The translations under genes were made by a program, and so were the position numbers. Source: Candidatus Methanolliviera sp. GoM_asphalt (GTDB lineage Archaea > Halobacteriota > Methanoliparia > Methanoliparales > Methanoliparaceae). From it: a DNA stretch of 31,926 bases. Positions 29,423 to 31,926 of this stretch are shown one piece after another (the first letter of the stretch is position 1; each line of letters starts with the position of its first letter). The notes below the pieces were generated by a model. It did not search any database and had not been told where the DNA came from. It saw only the letters and a list, made by a program, of their open reading frames with translations. The stretch covers positions 1 through 31,926 of the forward strand of contig CABGHH010000001.1 of assembly GCA_902158745.1 (NCBI GenBank), read 5' to 3'.

Positions 29423-30466
29423 TCACCTTAAAATTTGAGCGATCTCCTCTTCGGTGATGGTATAATTGTAGAACTTTGAATAGAATGTCTTCATCTCCTC
29501 TGCCATGTTGAAGTGAACTTCTTCGGGATACAATTTGTTGGATAACCACATCGTACCAAGAATCGACTCTGGAACAGGCATGTCCCATGCCTCAATATAT
29601 CTGGGTATCCTGTGCACTCTACGATTCTTGACTGCGTTTATCTGCTGCCATCTCGGATTAGATAAGATATCATCTACAGAATCACTGCAGTATGAAACCA
29701 CCACGATCACATCTGGATTCCACCTCAATATCTGCTCGATGGAGACCGTCTTCCAACCACCCATAATACTTCCGGCAACATTGATGCCTCCGGCATCTTC
29801 TATTAGGTAACTCTGATACCAGTCTCTTCCTGCTGTAGTCAATTTATCCGGTCCGGCCACATAGACCTTCATCTTCTCATCTTCTGGAATCTGGGTATTG
29901 CTCCGTATATACTCCATCTTCTTATCATAAAAAGATACGAAATCTTCTGCTTCTTTCTCTTTACCGAGAACGTCTCCAATAAGCTGCACACTCTCAATGA
30001 GTAATTCTGGACTTTCTGGATAGATACAGACAAGAGGAATGCCTGCTTCTTCCATCTTTTTATTGGATCCTGTCCATCTTGTCCCTGCCTTTGATAAAAC
30101 TACATCAGGTTTCAACGATAAAATTTCTTCTATGTTTATCCCTTCAGGACCCATTGGTGCCGGCATATTCTTTATTTTAGGATATATCTCCTCCATCTTT
30201 TTTCTACCCATCTTAAGAGTGATGCCTACCAATTTATCCTGTCCGTGAGCGACAAATACGGCTTGGGTTGCCATTGGGTTTACCGAAACAATCCTCTCCA
30301 CCGTTGCCGGTATCTCCACCGTTCTTCCAGCCATATCGGTGATCGTTCTCGTCTCTTTTGTGGTGGATTCTGTGTCCTGTTGACTCGTATAAACATAGGC
30401 ACCAATACCTGCCACAACCACAACGATTGCGACTAAAGCCAAAATCTTGAGTTTTTTATTCTTCAT
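29423..30466 (-). CDS. ABC transporter substrate-binding protein 2 (FecB/BtuF type)
   Basis: 347 residues. N-terminal basic start and hydrophobic segment (LKILALVAIVVVVAGIGAYVY, about 5-26) without a lipobox Cys, so a membrane-anchored or signal-peptide-processed extracytoplasmic protein. The rest is a class III (helical backbone) binding protein: RTITDMAGRTVEIPATVERIV, the PDVVLSKAG strand, IGDVLGKEKEAEDF, and the C-lobe WNPDVIVVVSYCSD and KNRRVHRIP. Substrate not predictable; iron, cobalamin or another metal chelate fits. It shares its leader and RTITDM start with binding protein 1, so the two are paralogues. AAGGAAG ahead of the ATG is the ribosome-binding site. Confidence 0.93.
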   Translation of the reverse strand: MKNKKLKILALVAIVVVVAGIGAYVYTSQQDTESTTKETRTITDMAGRTVEIPATVERIVSVNPMATQAVFVAHGQDKLVGITLKMGRKKMEEIYPKIKNMPAPMGPEGINIEEILSLKPDVVLSKAGTRWTGSNKKMEEAGIPLVCIYPESPELLIESVQLIGDVLGKEKEAEDFVSFYDKKMEYIRSNTQIPEDEKMKVYVAGPDKLTTAGRDWYQSYLIEDAGGINVAGSIMGGWKTVSIEQILRWNPDVIVVVSYCSDSVDDILSNPRWQQINAVKNRRVHRIPRYIEAWDMPVPESILGTMWLSNKLYPEEVHFNMAEEMKTFYSKFYNYTITEEEIAQILR

Positions 30467-30508
30467 TTAGTTTTCTTCCTTTCCCCACCAGATCAATACC
30501 CATCTCAA
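30467..30508 (-). pseudogene. 3' remnant of a methyltransferase gene between the two binding proteins
   Basis: Read on the minus strand, the stretch codes RWVLIWWGKEEN then TAA, which ends directly against the binding protein 2 ATG. It matches the last residues of the intact methyltransferase (RWALIWWEK) and of the truncated copy (VLIWWGNEEEE), also at DNA level (ATCTGGTGG core). Upstream sequence has no match. It is a scar of a third methyltransferase copy that was lost between the two binding protein genes. Confidence 0.75.
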
Positions 30509-30521
30509 TAGTTGGTCTCCA

Positions 30522-31646
30522 TTACTTGCCCCAACCTTGCAAGGCATGCTCCGCATCCTCAACGGAGAGATTGTAATCATAAAACTTTTTGAAGTACTCC
30601 TGCATCTCCTTAACCATGTCAACATCTTTGAACATGTCAGGGTGGAGCTGTTTTGCCAGCCACAGGTAATACACTGGTTTGCTACTTGCCTTGTCTAAGA
30701 AGAAGACGCCTGAAGGTATACGATATATCCTGTGATTTTTGACGGCGGGGATGGATGCCCAGTCGGGGTCATTTGAAATTGCCTTGATCATTTCGTTAGG
30801 TTTTCCGCCGTGATTATCGATGATTATCACATCTGGATGCCATGCTAATACCTGTTCTAAGGAGACCTCGGGGAACTTACCCCCCTTAATGTCAGCGCCA
30901 ACATCAACGCCGCCGCACAGTTCAACAACAAAGTCATGTCCACTCCCACTTCCCCATGTTGCTAGTGGATTAGTGCCCCAGCTGTTACCGATATAGACTC
31001 TGGGACGATTAGCCTCAGGGATATTCTCTGTCCGTGATCTTATAAACTGTACCTTTTCCTCATAATACCTGCACCATTCCTCCGCTTTTGCCGCTGAGGT
31101 TTTACCTCCCAAGAGATTAGCCACACGGCGGATCAGCTTTTCTTGTTCTGCAATCTCCTCATCCATTGTATGAGGACTAGCTTTAGACCATGAAACGAAA
31201 CAGGGGATGCCGGCGTTTTCAAACTGCTTGACCGTCTTCGGGATATAGTAGTAGATGACCACATCCAACTCAGCGTTGATGAATTCCTCTATTTTTATTA
31301 CTGATTTAGGCCCAGATGTAAGGGTTAAATCGGTAGAATAATTCTTCAAATCTGGATTGGTAAGATTGGCTAAGGGATAGGCATCGCGGTGGTCTTTACG
31401 CACCTCAACAATCTGATCCTTGCCGCATAGCATGAACACCACCTCGTAGGATGGCCCTGGCATACAGGCAATCCTCTTCACATTGAGCGGTACTTTGACC
31501 TGACGGTCGTACATATCTGTGATCGTTCTCGTCTCTGCCTTTGTAGTGGGTTCTTCACCCAGTTGACTTACATACCAAGCACCAACACTCACCACAACCA
31601 TAACGATTGCGACGAAAGCTATAACTTTGAGTTTTTTATTATTCAT
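30522..31646 (-). CDS. ABC transporter substrate-binding protein 1 (FecB/BtuF type)
   Basis: 374 residues. Hydrophobic N-terminal anchor (LKVIAFVAIVMVVVSVGAWYV, about 5-25), no lipobox Cys, then RTITDMYDRQVKVPLNVKRIACMPG, LDVVIYYYIPKTVKQFENAGIP, LLGGKTSAAKAEEW, WHPDVIIIDNHGG and KNHRIYRIPSG, the pattern of the FecB/BtuF binding proteins. Homologous to binding protein 2 but diverged in the ligand-facing loops, so the two may take different ligands to one permease. AGGAGG 8 nt before the ATG is a strong ribosome-binding site. TAA of the read-through frame of the upstream methyltransferase copy abuts the ATG. Confidence 0.93.
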   Translation of the reverse strand: MNNKKLKVIAFVAIVMVVVSVGAWYVSQLGEEPTTKAETRTITDMYDRQVKVPLNVKRIACMPGPSYEVVFMLCGKDQIVEVRKDHRDAYPLANLTNPDLKNYSTDLTLTSGPKSVIKIEEFINAELDVVIYYYIPKTVKQFENAGIPCFVSWSKASPHTMDEEIAEQEKLIRRVANLLGGKTSAAKAEEWCRYYEEKVQFIRSRTENIPEANRPRVYIGNSWGTNPLATWGSGSGHDFVVELCGGVDVGADIKGGKFPEVSLEQVLAWHPDVIIIDNHGGKPNEMIKAISNDPDWASIPAVKNHRIYRIPSGVFFLDKASSKPVYYLWLAKQLHPDMFKDVDMVKEMQEYFKKFYDYNLSVEDAEHALQGWGK

Positions 31647-31682
31647 TTATTCTTCCTCCTCATTTCCCCACCAGATCAAAAC

Positions 31683-31926
31683 CTATCTTGACTTCTCATT
31701 TGGAGCCTCTAATGTACCTTCCTCTCTTTCCACGAGATTCTCCATTAAATATTTCTTCAGTTCCCTCTCTTCTTCATCGCTCAAATCCTCGATCTTCCAT
31801 CGCCAATCATCCATTGCATCATCCATGTTTAGATAACATATTCTGCTTTTACATTCGATGAATTCCACATTTGCATATATTCCCATCTGATAGAGGATGT
31901 TGTATATGTAAATATAACCGGGATAC
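31683..31926 (-). CDS. Second methyltransferase copy, C-terminal part with early TAG (cut by window edge)
   Basis: The C-terminal 80 or so residues of a close paralogue of the methyltransferase at 28606-29415: YPGYIYIYNILYQMGIYANVE, ECKSRICY, DDWRWKIEDLSDEEERELKKYLMENLV, EGTLEAPNEKSR, then TAG (31683-31685). The intact copy has Trp here (TGG to TAG, one change). After the TAG the frame continues VLIWWGNEEEE to TAA at 31647-31649, adjacent to the binding protein 1 start. So the protein either ends eight or so residues early, which may be tolerated, or the TAG is read. The N-terminal part lies outside the window. Confidence 0.8.
   Translation of the reverse strand, partial: YPGYIYIYNILYQMGIYANVEFIECKSRICYLNMDDAMDDWRWKIEDLSDEEERELKKYLMENLVEREEGTLEAPNEKSR

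Noticed and set aside
31683..31886. A stand-alone small gene starting at the internal ATG 31886
   Set aside because: Homology to the intact methyltransferase continues upstream to the window edge, so this is only its C-terminal part.

Overview
The window is archaeal, most likely a euryarchaeon of a methanogen or alkane-oxidiser lineage. The evidence is a full archaeal-order ribosomal protein operon (with S4e, L19e, L32e and the RNase P protein Rpp29 inside it), TATA-type promoters, a methylene-tetrahydromethanopterin reductase gene (mer), and AGA/AGG/ATA-rich codon use. I cannot fix the genus. No rRNA, tRNA or CRISPR array was seen, and no gene-free stretch exceeds 300 bases.

Layout. (1) 1-3816, minus strand: mer, then nuoE-, nuoF- and (cut by the window edge) nuoG-like genes, an F420-linked C1 enzyme beside an NADH-type flavin/iron-sulfur module. 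(2) 3993-5240, plus: a LeuC/homoaconitase-type large subunit, divergent from mer. (3) 5277-9789: an AT-rich type III restriction-modification pair (Mod, Res), with an orphan reading-frame fragment behind it. (4) 10011-22955: ribosomal operon L3-L4-L23-L2-S19-L22-S3-L29-Rpp29-S17-L14-L24-S4e-L5-S14-S8-L6-L32e-L19e-L18-S5-L30-L15-secY, then a YidC/Oxa1-like protein (to 23614), an unrecognised 125-residue protein and an ADP-forming acyl-CoA synthetase gene broken by one in-frame TAG. (5) 25926-31926, minus: an ABC uptake operon of FecB/FecCD/FecE type: truncated methyltransferase copy, binding protein 1, methyltransferase scar, binding protein 2, intact methyltransferase, permease, ATPase, DUF364 chelation-type protein and a small coupled ORF.

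The most notable structure is a family of roughly 47-bp twin-hairpin elements in the ribosomal operon. Three sit exactly at gene junctions (L22/S3, S17/L14, L6/L32e); in each, the second hairpin holds a GGAG Shine-Dalgarno sequence in its loop, always 8 nt before the ATG that ends the element. A fourth lies in frame inside the Rpp29 gene and adds 16 codons. All are flanked by direct ATG or ATGA repeats, and removing one unit at the L22/S3 or S17/L14 site restores a TGATG or TAATG stop-start overlap. This looks like a small mobile element that targets start codons and brings its own ribosome-binding site. Other points: a 30-bp tandem repeat in the S3 tail, two in-frame TAG codons in otherwise conserved genes, and a duplication history readable in the ABC operon.
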